A stretch of DNA of 64,000 bases, taken from NCBI RefSeq assembly GCF_007828835.1, contig NZ_VIVL01000001.1, positions 682,001-746,000 of the forward strand, written 5' to 3'. The stretch comes from Variovorax beijingensis. GTDB taxonomy: Bacteria; Pseudomonadota; Gammaproteobacteria; Burkholderiales; Burkholderiaceae_C. The position numbers and the translations under genes were made by a program. Below are positions 32,233-41,128 of this stretch, piece by piece; the first letter of the stretch is position 1; the number at the start of each line of letters is the position of its first letter. The notes beneath the pieces were generated by a model. The model did not search any database and was not told the origin of the DNA. It was given only the letters and a program-made list of their open reading frames with translations.

Positions 32233-33071
32233 GGCTTGCGCACCTCCCGCTGGAACACGTCCAGCGCGCGGGTCTTGGTGGCGATGAAGGCCGGCGTGAT
32301 CGTGGTGTCGGCCGTGCGCGGGCGCGCCACGTCGAAGGGCAGGTTCTCGGCCACGCGCGTGGGCCGCTTGGTCAGCAGCAGCACCTCGTCGGCCAAGAGC
32401 ACGGCCTCGTCCAGGTCGTGCGAGACCAGCAAGGTGGTGGTCCGGCGTTCGACCAGCACCTTCTGCAGCCGCTCGCGCAGGAACATCACCATCTCGTAGT
32501 CGAGCGCGGAGAAAGGCTCGTCGAGGAACAGCACCTCGGGGTCGACCACCAGTGCCCGCATGATCGACACCAGCTGCTGCTGGCCGCCCGACATCTGGTA
32601 GGGGTAGCGCTGCAGGTCGAGCTTGACGTCGAAGCTCTCCATCAGCCTGTCCATGCGCGACTGCTGCTCCGCCTTCGACAGGTTCAGGTACTGCAGCGGG
32701 TAGCGGATGTTGTCGATCGCGCGCAGCCACGGGAACACCGCCTCGCGGTAGTTCTGGAACACGTAGCCGATGCGCGTCTCGCGCGCTTCCTTGCCCTCGA
32801 ACAGGATCTGGCCGCTGTCGCACGGCAGGATGCCCGCGATCATGTTGATCAGCGTGCTCTTGCCGCAGCCGTTGGGGCCGAACACCGACACGATCTTTCC
32901 CTTCGGAATGTCGAGGTCGAAGTTGTCGTAGATGGTCGCGTCCTGGAAGCGCTTGGTCAGCCCGCGGATCGTGATGTGCGTGCCCTTCGGGTACCAGCGG
33001 TGCGAGGCGCCGGCATCCGCGGCATCGGGCGCGGCGGTGCCGATCGGCAGATGGGTGCTCATGGTGCGCAT
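32229..33071 (-). CDS. ABC importer ATPase (SsuB/TauB type)
   Basis: A 280-aa ATPase. Walker A is GPNGCGKST, the signature is [12 protein letters not shown], Walker B is [12 protein letters not shown], and the switch His lies in [11 protein letters not shown]. About 35 residues precede the usual domain start. The ATG overlaps the binding protein stop by one base (TGATG). It energises the permease encoded next. Confidence 0.93.
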   Translation of the reverse strand: MRTMSTHLPIGTAAPDAADAGASHRWYPKGTHITIRGLTKRFQDATIYDNFDLDIPKGKIVSVFGPNGCGKSTLINMIAGILPCDSGQILFEGKEARETRIGYVFQNYREAVFPWLRAIDNIRYPLQYLNLSKAEQQSRMDRLMESFDVKLDLQRYPYQMSGGQQQLVSIMRALVVDPEVLFLDEPFSALDYEMVMFLRERLQKVLVERRTTTLLVSHDLDEAVLLADEVLLLTKRPTRVAENLPFDVARPRTADTTITPAFIATKTRALDVFQREVRKP

Positions 33072-34078
33072 CAGAAGGCCCGCACCAGCGCCTTGCCGTC
33101 GATCCTGTCCTTGACCACGCCCAGCTCGGTGCCGATGTCGAGGAACTTCTGGAAGTCGCCCACATCGGCGGGGGTCATGTCCTTGGCCATCACGATGCGC
33201 GGCAGCGGCACGGTGGCGGCCAGTTCGGGCGGCACCTTCATGCCCTGCACCAGGTAGCCGCGCGCGCTGCTGTCGGCCTGCGCTTCCTTCACGCCGCGCG
33301 CCCAGGCGGCGGCGAAGCGCCTGGCCACGTCGGGCTTGTCGGCCATGAACCTGCCCGACATCACGGCGCCGGCCGCGAAGGCCGAGGCGCTCTTGTTGCC
33401 CAGCAGGTAGGTGGAGATCACGCCGGCCTCGATGCGCTTGCCGATCTTCTGCGCAACCATGATGGTGGCCGACGGCTCGAGCGTGTAGCCGCCGTCGAAG
33501 TTGCCCGACTGCAGCGCGCCCAGGTGCACGCCGATCTGCTGCTCCTGGATCGTGAAGTCGCGGCCTTCGGTCAGGCCCACCTTCCTGAGCACCGCGCGCG
33601 CCGCGCCGATGTTGGCGGGGCCGGGCGCCGAGAACAGCTTGAAGCCGTTCCTGAAATCCTTCAGCGTCCGCGCCGGGCTGTCGGCCTTGACGACGAACTG
33701 CTCGATCACGTGCTGCGCGTTCTGCCCGTTGAGCGAGATGTACTTCAGCGTGTTGGGCCGGCGCGATTCCATGTTGGCGCCTTCGAGCGTCACCAGGTTC
33801 ACCGCCGCGTCGATGCCGTTCGACACCAGCGCCTGCACGGTCAGCGGGTGGCTGGTCATGGGCACCTCCTCGATCTCCAGGTCGGCCTCCTTGAAGTAGC
33901 CGCGGTTCACGGCCACGTAGAACGGCAGTGCCGCGCTCGAGGGAAACACGCCGACCTTGATCCTGTCGGCCGCCTGGGCCGGCAGCACCGCGAACGCTGC
34001 GAGGACGAAGGCCGCGGCGCCGGCGAGACGGGCGGCGGCACGAAGGGGCGCGGCGAAGGAAAGCTCAGGGCGTGGCAT
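33071..34078 (-). CDS. ABC importer binding protein (NMT1/SsuA family)
   Basis: A 335-aa periplasmic protein with a long signal peptide (about 1-37, LPAQAAD). The mature part has the NMT1/THI5-like pattern: RIKVGVFPSSAALPFYVAVNRGYFKE, DAAVNLVTLEG, YTLEPSATIMVA. Members of this family bind thiamine precursors, pyrimidines, sulfonates or aromatic acids. Placed between the oxygenase and the transporter genes, it probably captures the compound degraded by this operon. It overlaps the VOC gene by 14 bases. Confidence 0.92.
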   Translation of the reverse strand: MPRPELSFAAPLRAAARLAGAAAFVLAAFAVLPAQAADRIKVGVFPSSAALPFYVAVNRGYFKEADLEIEEVPMTSHPLTVQALVSNGIDAAVNLVTLEGANMESRRPNTLKYISLNGQNAQHVIEQFVVKADSPARTLKDFRNGFKLFSAPGPANIGAARAVLRKVGLTEGRDFTIQEQQIGVHLGALQSGNFDGGYTLEPSATIMVAQKIGKRIEAGVISTYLLGNKSASAFAAGAVMSGRFMADKPDVARRFAAAWARGVKEAQADSSARGYLVQGMKVPPELAATVPLPRIVMAKDMTPADVGDFQKFLDIGTELGVVKDRIDGKALVRAF

Positions 34079-34610
34079 CGTGGGGTTCTCCGGAACGGGG
34101 TGGCGGGGTCAGGGCGGGATAGGCAAGCGGGTCGAAGAAGGAGCTGCCGGCGCGGTACACGCGCGCGGCCGACATGTCGGGCGGCGCGCCGTCTTCCACC
34201 GCGCCTTCGAAGGTGAGCTCGAGCTGCACGCCGCTCGGGTCGTAGACGAACAGCTGCCACAGCGTGGTGCCGGGCACGAGGAATTCGCGCCAGTCCAGCC
34301 CCGCGGCGCGAAAGCGCGCGACATAGGCGTGGTAGCCCGAGCAGGCCAGCGACACATGGTCGATGGCGCCGCTGCCGTGCGGCACCTGGCCGCCCTGGCC
34401 GAGCGCCGGGCCGCCGGCATAGACGTGGATGATGGCCTGGCCGCCCGGCTGTCCGCAGGCCAGCCATGCGCCGGGGTAGCCGAAGTCGGGCCGCGCGATC
34501 TCGCGCAGGCCGATCACGCCGGTCCAGAAGGCGCGGGTGCGGCCAAGGTCCGCGGTCTTGATCGCGAGATGGAAGAGGCCGTGCGTGATGGCGGCGTTCG
34601 TCGTTGTCAT
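34065..34610 (-). CDS. VOC (glyoxalase/extradiol dioxygenase fold) protein
   Basis: A 181-aa protein with two vicinal-oxygen-chelate repeats: HGLFHLAIKTADLGRTRAFW at the start, then IDHVSLACSGYHAYVARFR and LFVYDPSGVQLELTFEG. Candidate metal ligands are the His at about 14, the His in AIDHVSL and the Glu in LELTF. It could be a ring-cleaving dioxygenase or a lyase/isomerase acting after the monooxygenase. It is coupled to the monooxygenase gene by an ATGA overlap. Confidence 0.85.
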   Translation of the reverse strand: MTTTNAAITHGLFHLAIKTADLGRTRAFWTGVIGLREIARPDFGYPGAWLACGQPGGQAIIHVYAGGPALGQGGQVPHGSGAIDHVSLACSGYHAYVARFRAAGLDWREFLVPGTTLWQLFVYDPSGVQLELTFEGAVEDGAPPDMSAARVYRAGSSFFDPLAYPALTPPPRSGEPHDATP

Positions 34611-35821
34611 GGCGCAGGCACCGGCTCGCGCTGGCCCAGCGACACGTCGCGGAACAGGGTGGAAAGGTCGCCGAGGAACCCGGGCCCGGTCTTCCAGCGC
34701 GTTCCGGCCACCGGATCGGCGCCGGCCAGCATGGTGTCGGTGGCCGTGATCGACAGCGCCATCGCGAAGCGGATGCGCTCGCGCCGCGCGGCGTCCACCA
34801 GCGCCAGCCAGTCGCGCGGCGCCTGGCGGCCGGCGCGGATCTCGCGCTCGAGGATCAGCGCGGCGGCGCAGGCGTCCTCCATGGCCTGGGTCGCGCCCTG
34901 GCCCAGCGTGGGTGCCATGCCGTGGGCGCTGTCGCCCAGGTACATCACATTGAAATCGGCTTCGCCGAACAGCACGTCGGACTCCTGCATGCGGGCCCAG
35001 TGGCTGTGCGGCAGGTTGGCGCACATGGCGTCCATCAGCCATTGCACCTGCGCGCTCGGCGCACCCTGCGCGGGCCGGTAGGTGGCGCGCATCGTGGCTT
35101 CGGTCTTCCATTCGTCGCGCAGCGGCGCGCCGGGTTCGACCGGGTAGGTCGCCGCGATGTAGACATGCCCCGGCGGCACGCGGAAGGCCAGCAGCCGGTG
35201 CGGGCCGTTGAACCACTGGCCGTAGTCGTCGATCAGGCCGGCGCTGGTGTCGGGCACCAGCGTGCGCAGGATCGCCACGCCCACATGGCGCGGCTCGGGC
35301 AGGCCCGAGAACGCCGCACGGGTGGCGGAATAGCGGCCGTCCGCGCCGACCAGCAGGTCGATGTCGTCGATGCGGTGCTCGACGCCGCCCTGGACGTAGC
35401 GCACGGCGGTGCGTCCGCCGCCGCCCGTGGCCGCGGCGATCGACGCGATCTCGCAGCCATACCGGATCGCCGCGCCCGCGCCTTCGCGCAGCACGCGGTA
35501 GAGCTCCGACCAGCGGATGCGGATGCCGGGGTTGTCCGCCACCTGCGACAGCGGCAGGTCGAACAGCACCGTGCCGTCGGTCAGGGCGATCTGCCAGTGC
35601 TTCCACGGCAGGCTCGCAGCCTCGACCTCGGCGGCCAGCGCCGCGTCGCACAGGCGCAGCGCCTTGACCGCATTGGGGCCCACGTTGAGGCCGGTGCCGG
35701 CCTCGGAGTGGTCGTCGGGCCCGACGCGCTCCAGGCAATGCAGTTCGACGCCGGGCAGCGCGGCGAGCCGGCGGGCCAGGATGGCGCCGGCCACGCCGGC
35801 TCCGATGATCACGATCTTCAT
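34607..35821 (-). CDS. FAD-dependent aromatic/heterocycle monooxygenase
   Basis: A 404-aa class A flavoprotein monooxygenase. FAD-binding GAGVAG is at 7-12, the DG motif (GADGRYSATR) is at about 159-168, and the GD motif (YLGDSAHGMAPTLGQGA) is at about 294-310. Relatives include HpxO urate hydroxylase, salicylate hydroxylase and 6-hydroxynicotinate 3-monooxygenase. Substrate unknown. Its position after a ring-opening amidohydrolase gene suggests hydroxylation of a nitrogen heterocycle before opening. The ATG overlaps the 56-aa ORF stop by 4 bases. Confidence 0.92.
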   Translation of the reverse strand: MKIVIIGAGVAGAILARRLAALPGVELHCLERVGPDDHSEAGTGLNVGPNAVKALRLCDAALAAEVEAASLPWKHWQIALTDGTVLFDLPLSQVADNPGIRIRWSELYRVLREGAGAAIRYGCEIASIAAATGGGGRTAVRYVQGGVEHRIDDIDLLVGADGRYSATRAAFSGLPEPRHVGVAILRTLVPDTSAGLIDDYGQWFNGPHRLLAFRVPPGHVYIAATYPVEPGAPLRDEWKTEATMRATYRPAQGAPSAQVQWLMDAMCANLPHSHWARMQESDVLFGEADFNVMYLGDSAHGMAPTLGQGATQAMEDACAAALILEREIRAGRQAPRDWLALVDAARRERIRFAMALSITATDTMLAGADPVAGTRWKTGPGFLGDLSTLFRDVSLGQREPVPAP

Positions 35822-35988
35822 GCGGATGAGGTCTCGCTGAGAGGCGCCGCCGCGGCAGGCGCGCGACGCCGGTGTTGCCGGGGATGGCGTTGTTCGAAGG
35901 CGTGGCCGGTGGCGTGCATGGTGGGTGCGGTCACCTGCAGGATGCGTACCAAGTCCGCGCCGGCATCGGTTTGCAAGCGTGCTGTCAT
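35818..35988 (-). CDS. Translationally coupled 56-aa small ORF
   Basis: This fills the gap between the amidohydrolase and monooxygenase genes. Its ATG overlaps the amidohydrolase stop (ATGA at 35985-35988) and its TGA overlaps the monooxygenase ATG (ATGA at 35818-35821). The product starts MTARLQTDAGADLVRILQV and has a basic, Arg/His-rich middle and an Ala/Ser-rich tail. About 41 of 56 codons end in G or C. No family is recognised; it does not look like AtzG. The double overlap is the main evidence that it is translated. It may serve only to carry ribosomes across the gap. Confidence 0.45.
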   Translation of the reverse strand: MTARLQTDAGADLVRILQVTAPTMHATGHAFEQRHPRQHRRRAPAAAAPLSETSSA

Positions 35989-37151
35989 GCCGCGTGCGCG
36001 ATCACCGCGACCAGTCCGCCGCCGTCCGGCCCCTGGTGCTCGGCGCCGCCCGAAACGAAGATGCGCGCGTCCCCCAGCACGCCGGCCACCATGCCGCCGA
36101 CCGCGCCGCGGATGTGGCGCTGGGCATTGATGTCGGTGTCGTCGAGCATGGTGTGGCGCAGGCCGCGCACGTGGCCGCGGCGGTCGGGCTCGCACTTGAC
36201 GAACACCGCCGCCACCCGTGCTGCATCGGCCGCGCTCAGCTGGGGCGCCGCGTTCATGCCCAGCGGCCGCAGCGCCTCGGCCACCGCGCCGATGTCCAGC
36301 GCGTCGCGCATCGGTGCGCAGGCCATGCGCAGCGTGCCTTCCCATGCCGCGCTGTGGCCGAGCACGATCACTTCGTTGGCCTCGACCTCGATGCCCGACG
36401 AAATGCTCGCACGGCGGGAGAAGCGCTCGAAGTCGGCCCCCATCGCGGCCTCCAGCGCCGGGTCGTCGGGCAGCTCGCCCAGTGCGATCGCCACGCCGAA
36501 AGCGCCGGCGGCACGCGCCGCCGCCATCGAGCGACCCGAGTCGGCGGTCAGCACCGTGTGGCCGGCCGCGGTGGCGGCCTGGGCGCGCGCGGCCGTCACG
36601 CAGGGGCACTTGACCTGCACGAAGGCCACGTCCTCGGCGCGGGCGATGCCGGCGCCGCGCATCGCCTCGCGCACCGCGCCGGCCACCGACGCCACCTGCG
36701 CCCAGCGCCCGACATGCTGCGCGGGCAGCGGCGCGCTGACGGCCGTGCCGATCGCCAGTGCGCCCGGGCCGGGCCCTGCGGCCGCGGCGGGCTGCCCGGT
36801 GCGCGCGAACACCACGTAGTGCGGGCTCAGCACACCCTCGGTGCCGCCCGACAGGATGCAGGGCAGCTCGCGCAGCAGTTCGGCGGCCGGCCGGCCCAGC
36901 CGCGCGGCCAGCAGGCTCATCAGCGTCTGGGTGAAGTAGCCGCGCGTGAAGTCGTTGACACCGCCATTGCCTTCGGTCTTGCCGATCACGGCTACCACCT
37001 GGGCGGGCTCGATCACGCCCTCGTCGAACAGCGCGGCGAGCGCCGAGAGGTCGCCCGGATGGGCCATCGGCAGGCGGTGCACGGCCAGTTGCGGGCGCGT
37101 GGCAGCCTGCGTTGGCGCGGTGCCTGGGGGAAGGAGGGTGTGGGCGTCCAT
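35985..37151 (-). CDS. Ring-opening amidohydrolase (cyanuric acid hydrolase/barbiturase family)
   Basis: A 388-aa enzyme of the rare AtzD/TrzD/barbiturase fold, made of three related domains each giving a Lys-Ser pair. Likely pairs are K58 (IGKTEGNGG) with S101 (SGGTEG), K181 (VQVKCPC) with S251/S252 (SISSGIEVE), and K319 (FVKCEPD) with S367 (FVSGGAEHQGP). The C-terminal HTMLDDTDINAQRHIRGAVGGM block is also typical. Known members hydrolyse cyanuric acid or barbiturate. Which one, or another cyclic imide, cannot be decided here. It is the first structural gene behind a LysR regulator and an upstream palindrome. Confidence 0.9.
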   Translation of the reverse strand: MDAHTLLPPGTAPTQAATRPQLAVHRLPMAHPGDLSALAALFDEGVIEPAQVVAVIGKTEGNGGVNDFTRGYFTQTLMSLLAARLGRPAAELLRELPCILSGGTEGVLSPHYVVFARTGQPAAAAGPGPGALAIGTAVSAPLPAQHVGRWAQVASVAGAVREAMRGAGIARAEDVAFVQVKCPCVTAARAQAATAAGHTVLTADSGRSMAAARAAGAFGVAIALGELPDDPALEAAMGADFERFSRRASISSGIEVEANEVIVLGHSAAWEGTLRMACAPMRDALDIGAVAEALRPLGMNAAPQLSAADAARVAAVFVKCEPDRRGHVRGLRHTMLDDTDINAQRHIRGAVGGMVAGVLGDARIFVSGGAEHQGPDGGGLVAVIAHAA

Positions 37152-37210
37152 GGATGCTGCGGTGCAACAGATGAACGCAGTATGGGCAGCCGGGGTGCAA
37201 ACCTCCAGCG

Positions 37211-37240
37211 CAATGTTTCGCTCGGACCGAGCGCAAATTG
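37211..37240. promoter_or_regulatory. Palindromic operator candidate upstream of the amidohydrolase operon
   Basis: CGCTCGG-A-CCGAGCG (37219-37233) is a perfect 7+1+7 palindrome, and CAAT and ATTG flank it roughly symmetrically at 37211-37214 and 37237-37240. It lies 60-90 bases upstream of the amidohydrolase start, the usual distance for a LysR activator site, and just after the LysR gene. Confidence 0.5.
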
Positions 37241-37288
37241 TGTGCAGTGCGCGATTCGCCGCCTTGACGGCGCGCGCCCCCGGGCCGC

Positions 37289-38194
37289 TCAGCCCGGCAA
37301 CGCTGCCAGCCGGTTGACCAGCGTTTCCATGAACGACAGCGTGGCGATCGGCAGCATGCGGCCGGCGCGCGCCGCCAGCACCAGCTGGCTGTGCGCCAGC
37401 GCCCGGTCCGACAGCGGGATCGATACCAGCTCGCCGCGCCGCACCTCGTTGAGCGTGCCGATCTGGAACTGGAAGCTGATCGCGCCCGTCTGCCGCGTGA
37501 ACTCCTTGAGCGTCTGCACGGTGCTGGCCTCCAGCGCGACCTGCAGCGCGATGCGCGAGCGCGCCATCACGTCGTCGAGCAGCCGCCGGCTGCCGAACGA
37601 CCGGTCGCCCAGCGCCACGGTGTATTTCTGGCAATCGGCCAGCCGCAGCGTGGCGCGCTTCGCCAGCGGGTGGTCGGGCCGCAGCATCGCGCACAGCGGC
37701 TGCGCGATCGCGCTGATCACGCGCAGCGTCTCCGAGGGCTGCGGGTCGTGCACCAGGATCAGTTCCACATCGTCGGCCATCAGCGACGCGACCAGGTTGC
37801 CCGTCACGCCCGAGACGATCTGGAACTGCACGCCCGGGTGCGTCTGCTGGTAGTGCGCGATGGTGCCGGGGATCAGGTCGGTCGCGACCGATTCGGCGCA
37901 GCCGATGCGCACCGTGCCGCGCACCAGCCCGCGCAGTTGCTCGATCTGCGACTCGGCCGAGCGCATGTCGGCCATGCTGCGCCGCACCGCGGTGATCAGC
38001 ACCTCGCCCGCTGCCGTGAGGCGCACGCCGCGCGGCAGGCGCTCGAACAGCGGCGTGCCGATGTCGGACTCGATCTCGAGGATCTTGCGGTTGAGCGCCG
38101 TCGAGGCCACGTGCAGCTTCTCGGCCGCCTTGCGGATCGACCCCGCGCGCGCGACGGCATCGAGGTAGACGAAGTGGCGAGGCGGATGCAGCAT
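37289..38194 (-). CDS. LysR-family regulator of the heterocycle operon
   Basis: A 301-aa LTTR. The N-terminal helix-turn-helix (AGSIRKAAEKLHVASTALNRKILEIE) is followed by an effector domain (about 90-295, GTVRIGCAESVATDLIP). It lies directly upstream of the amidohydrolase gene on the same strand, with 137 bases between holding a palindrome. The ATG at 38194 gives normal family length; an in-frame ATG at 38230 is possible. Confidence 0.88.
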   Translation of the reverse strand: MLHPPRHFVYLDAVARAGSIRKAAEKLHVASTALNRKILEIESDIGTPLFERLPRGVRLTAAGEVLITAVRRSMADMRSAESQIEQLRGLVRGTVRIGCAESVATDLIPGTIAHYQQTHPGVQFQIVSGVTGNLVASLMADDVELILVHDPQPSETLRVISAIAQPLCAMLRPDHPLAKRATLRLADCQKYTVALGDRSFGSRRLLDDVMARSRIALQVALEASTVQTLKEFTRQTGAISFQFQIGTLNEVRRGELVSIPLSDRALAHSQLVLAARAGRMLPIATLSFMETLVNRLAALPG

Positions 38195-38330
38195 GGGGAG
38201 TGAGTGGCGAAGATTGTTCCACAGGGCCATGCACGGCCGGGCCGGCGAAGCGAGCGTAGGCCGCCGCCCACACCGCTTCGCGCCCGGCCTTCGGCACGCG
38301 GACCACCGGGCCGGCCTACGATGTCGGGCC

Positions 38331-39476
38331 ATGACCGCGCCGCTGCCCCACAGTTCCGCCTTGCGCCCTGGCGACCTCGTGGTGGCGCGCCCCGAGGGCC
38401 TCTACTGCCCGCCGGGCGACTTCTACATCGACCCCTGGCGGCCGGTGGCGCGCGCCGTCATCACCCACGCGCATTCCGACCACGCGCGCGCCGGCCACGG
38501 CCACTACCTCGCGCACACCGACAGCGCCGGCACGCTGCGCACCCGCCTCGGCAGCGACATCGCGCTGCAGACGCTCGCGTACGGCGAACACATCGAACAC
38601 CACGGCGTGCGCATCTCGCTGCATCCGGCCGGCCACGTGCTGGGCTCGGCGCAGGTGCGGCTCGAACACGGCGGCCGCGTGTGGGTGGCCTCGGGCGACT
38701 ACAAGACCGAGCCCGACGGCACCTGCGCGCCCTTCGAGCCCGTGCCCTGCGACACCTTCATCACCGAGTCGACCTTCGGCCTGCCGATCTACCGCTGGCC
38801 CACGCAGGCCGCGCTGTTCGCAGAGATCGACGCCTGGTGGCGCGCCAATGCCGAGGCCGGCCGCGCGTCGGTGCTGTTCTGCTACGCCTTCGGCAAGGCG
38901 CAGCGCATCCTGCATGGCGTGGACGCCTCCATCGGGCCGATCGTGGTGCATGGCGCCGTGGAGCCGCTCAACGCGGTGTACCGCGCCGCGGGCGTGGCCC
39001 TGCCGCAGACCCTGCGCGTGACCGATCCGGGCGTCGATGCCGCGCTGCTCAAGCGGGCGCTGGTGCTGGCGCCGCCCTCGGCCCAGGGAACGCCATGGAT
39101 GCGCCGCTTCGGCCACCATGCCGACGCCTTCGCGAGCGGCTGGATGCAGCTGCGCGGCACGCGCCGGCGGCGCGGCGTGGACCGCGGCTTCGTGATGTCG
39201 GACCACGCCGACTGGCCCGGCCTGCAGCAGGCCATTGCGGGCACGGGGGCCGGGCGCGTGTTCGTCACCCACGGCAGCGTGGCGGTGATGGTGCGCTGGC
39301 TCAGCGAGAACGGATTGGACGCGCAGGGCTTCAGGACCGAGTACGGCGACGAGGACGACCAGGAAGCTCCCTCCCCTTCCGGGGGAGGGCAGGGGAGGGG
39401 GCAGGCGGCGCTCGATGGGGACGCCGAGAGCCCCCATCCCGACCTTCCCCCGGAAGGGGAAGGAGCGAAGGCATGA
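38331..39476 (+). CDS. Ligase-associated MBL-fold DNA exonuclease
   Basis: A 381-aa metallo-beta-lactamase/beta-CASP nuclease of the ligase-associated class. The metal site is [36 protein letters not shown] and ITESTFGLP follow, with a late [10 protein letters not shown]. The family's DNA 3'-end processing role is known from related operons. The last 30 or so residues (from about 351) are encoded by a 100-bp palindromic repeat and are Pro/Gly/Glu-rich, so they are probably a dispensable tail. The stop overlaps the ligase ATG. Confidence 0.9.
   Translation: MTAPLPHSSALRPGDLVVARPEGLYCPPGDFYIDPWRPVARAVITHAHSDHARAGHGHYLAHTDSAGTLRTRLGSDIALQTLAYGEHIEHHGVRISLHPAGHVLGSAQVRLEHGGRVWVASGDYKTEPDGTCAPFEPVPCDTFITESTFGLPIYRWPTQAALFAEIDAWWRANAEAGRASVLFCYAFGKAQRILHGVDASIGPIVVHGAVEPLNAVYRAAGVALPQTLRVTDPGVDAALLKRALVLAPPSAQGTPWMRRFGHHADAFASGWMQLRGTRRRRGVDRGFVMSDHADWPGLQQAIAGTGAGRVFVTHGSVAVMVRWLSENGLDAQGFRTEYGDEDDQEAPSPSGGGQGRGQAALDGDAESPHPDLPPEGEGAKA
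39367..39466. repeat. Palindromic repeat copy 1, inside the exonuclease 3' end
   Basis: A roughly 100-bp element. A left arm (CTCCCTCCCCTTCCGGGGGA) and a right arm (CCCCCGGAAGGGGAAGGAG) are inverted complements. Inside are GGGGAGGGGGC and GCCCCCATCCC, also complementary. It is read in frame as the tail of the exonuclease. Its right end supplies AAGGAG 7 bases before the ligase ATG. Confidence 0.85.
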
Positions 39477-41128
39477 AAGCGTTCGCCGCGCTCTACCGCG
39501 AGCTCGACGCCAGCACTTCGAGCCTCGCCAAGCAGGCTGCGCTGCAGCGCTACCTGCGCGAGGCCGATCCGGCCGATGCCGCGTGGGCCGTGTACTTCCT
39601 GGCTGGCGGCAAGCCGCGCCAGCTCGTGCCCACCAAGCTGCTGCGCCTGCTCGCGCAGGAAGCCGCGGGCCTGCCCGAATGGCTGTTCGACGAGAGCTAC
39701 GAGGCGGTCGGCGACCTGGCCGAAACCATCGCGCTGCTGCTGCCGCCGCCCACCGAGGCGCACGACCTCGGCCTGGCGCGCTGGGTCGAGGAGCACCTGC
39801 TGCCGCTGCGCGAGGCCGGCAAGGCGGCGCCCGACGAACTGCCCGCACGGCTGCGCGCGCAGTGGCGCCAGCTCGCGGCCGAAGAACGGCTGGTGTACTT
39901 CAAGCTCATCACCGGCGCCTTCCGCGTGGGCGTGTCGAAGCTGCAGGTCACGCAGGCGCTCGCGGGCGTGGGCGGCATCGATCCCAAGCGCGTGGCGCAG
40001 CGCCTCATGGGCTACACCCACATCGGCGGCCGGCCGCGCGCGGAAGACTACCGCGCGCTGATCGCGCCGGAGTCCGGTGCGGAGCAGGTGCAGAAGACCA
40101 GTGGGCAGCCGTACCCGTTCTTTCTCGCGCATGCCTTCAACCTGCCGCTCGAACAATTCGATGCCGTGCTCGGCCCGCCGGCCGGCTGGATCGTCGAATG
40201 GAAGTGGGACGGCATCCGCGCGCAGCTGGTCAAGCGCGCAGGCGCCGCATGGCTGTGGTCGCGCGGCGAAGAGCTGGTGACCGAGCGCTTCCCCGAGCTG
40301 GCCGTGCTGGGCGATGCGTTGCCCGACGGCACGGTGCTCGACGGCGAGATTGCCGTCTGGCGCGGCGACCGCGTGCAGCCCTTCGCGGAGCTGCAGAAGC
40401 GCATCGGCCGCAAGACGCTGGGCGCGAAGCTGCTGCGCGAGATTCCGGTGGTGCTGCTGGCCTACGACATCCTCGAATGGGAAGGGCGCGACCTGCGCGC
40501 GCTGCCGCAGTCGCAGCGCCGGCTGCTGCTCGACGAGCTCGTCACGCGCATGCAGCATCCCTCGCTGCTGCCGAGCCCGATGCTCACCGGCATCGAGTGG
40601 AGCGACTTCGCACGCCAGCGCGAGGCGGCGCGCAGCCTGGGCGTGGAGGGCATGATGCTCAAGCGCCGCGACGCGCAGTACGGCGTGGGCCGCACCAAGG
40701 ACGTGGGCGTGTGGTGGAAGTGGAAGATCGATCCGCTCAGCATCGACGCCGTGCTCGTCTACGCGCAGCGCGGCCACGGCCGGCGCGCGAGCCTCTACAG
40801 CGACTACACCTTCGCCGTCTGGGACGGTCCGCCCGAACAGGAAGGCCGCAAGCTCGTGCCATTTGCCAAGGCCTATTCGGGCCTCACCGACGCCGAGATG
40901 GCACGCGTGGACGCGATCATCCGCAAGACCACGGTCGAGAGCTTCGGCCCGGTGAAGAGCGTCAAGCCCACGCTGGTGTTCGAGCTGGGCTTCGAAGGCA
41001 TTGCGCGCAGCACGCGTCACAAGAGCGGTATCGCGGTGCGCTTTCCGCGCATGCTGCGCTGGCGCGAGGACAAGCCGGTGGTGGAAGCGGACACCCTGCA
41101 GACGCTGGCCGCGCTGCTGCCGTCATGA
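39473..41128 (+). CDS. ATP-dependent DNA ligase (bacterial ligase-associated family)
   Basis: A 551-aa ligase that seals nicks using ATP. The adenylated lysine is K244 in [11 protein letters not shown]. Later motifs include [41 protein letters not shown] and WWKWKIDP. The N-terminal 200 residues are the helical DNA-binding domain. It is separate from LigA and acts with the exonuclease, helicase and phosphoesterase encoded around it. AAGGAG at 39460-39465 comes from the repeat. Stop and next start overlap (ATGA). Confidence 0.95.
   Translation: MKAFAALYRELDASTSSLAKQAALQRYLREADPADAAWAVYFLAGGKPRQLVPTKLLRLLAQEAAGLPEWLFDESYEAVGDLAETIALLLPPPTEAHDLGLARWVEEHLLPLREAGKAAPDELPARLRAQWRQLAAEERLVYFKLITGAFRVGVSKLQVTQALAGVGGIDPKRVAQRLMGYTHIGGRPRAEDYRALIAPESGAEQVQKTSGQPYPFFLAHAFNLPLEQFDAVLGPPAGWIVEWKWDGIRAQLVKRAGAAWLWSRGEELVTERFPELAVLGDALPDGTVLDGEIAVWRGDRVQPFAELQKRIGRKTLGAKLLREIPVVLLAYDILEWEGRDLRALPQSQRRLLLDELVTRMQHPSLLPSPMLTGIEWSDFARQREAARSLGVEGMMLKRRDAQYGVGRTKDVGVWWKWKIDPLSIDAVLVYAQRGHGRRASLYSDYTFAVWDGPPEQEGRKLVPFAKAYSGLTDAEMARVDAIIRKTTVESFGPVKSVKPTLVFELGFEGIARSTRHKSGIAVRFPRMLRWREDKPVVEADTLQTLAALLPS

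Noticed and set aside
35985-37151. Calling the ring-opening amidohydrolase atzD
   Set aside because: The family also contains barbiturases and uncharacterised members, and no cyanuric acid pathway genes atzE or atzF are adjacent. A specific symbol would over-claim.
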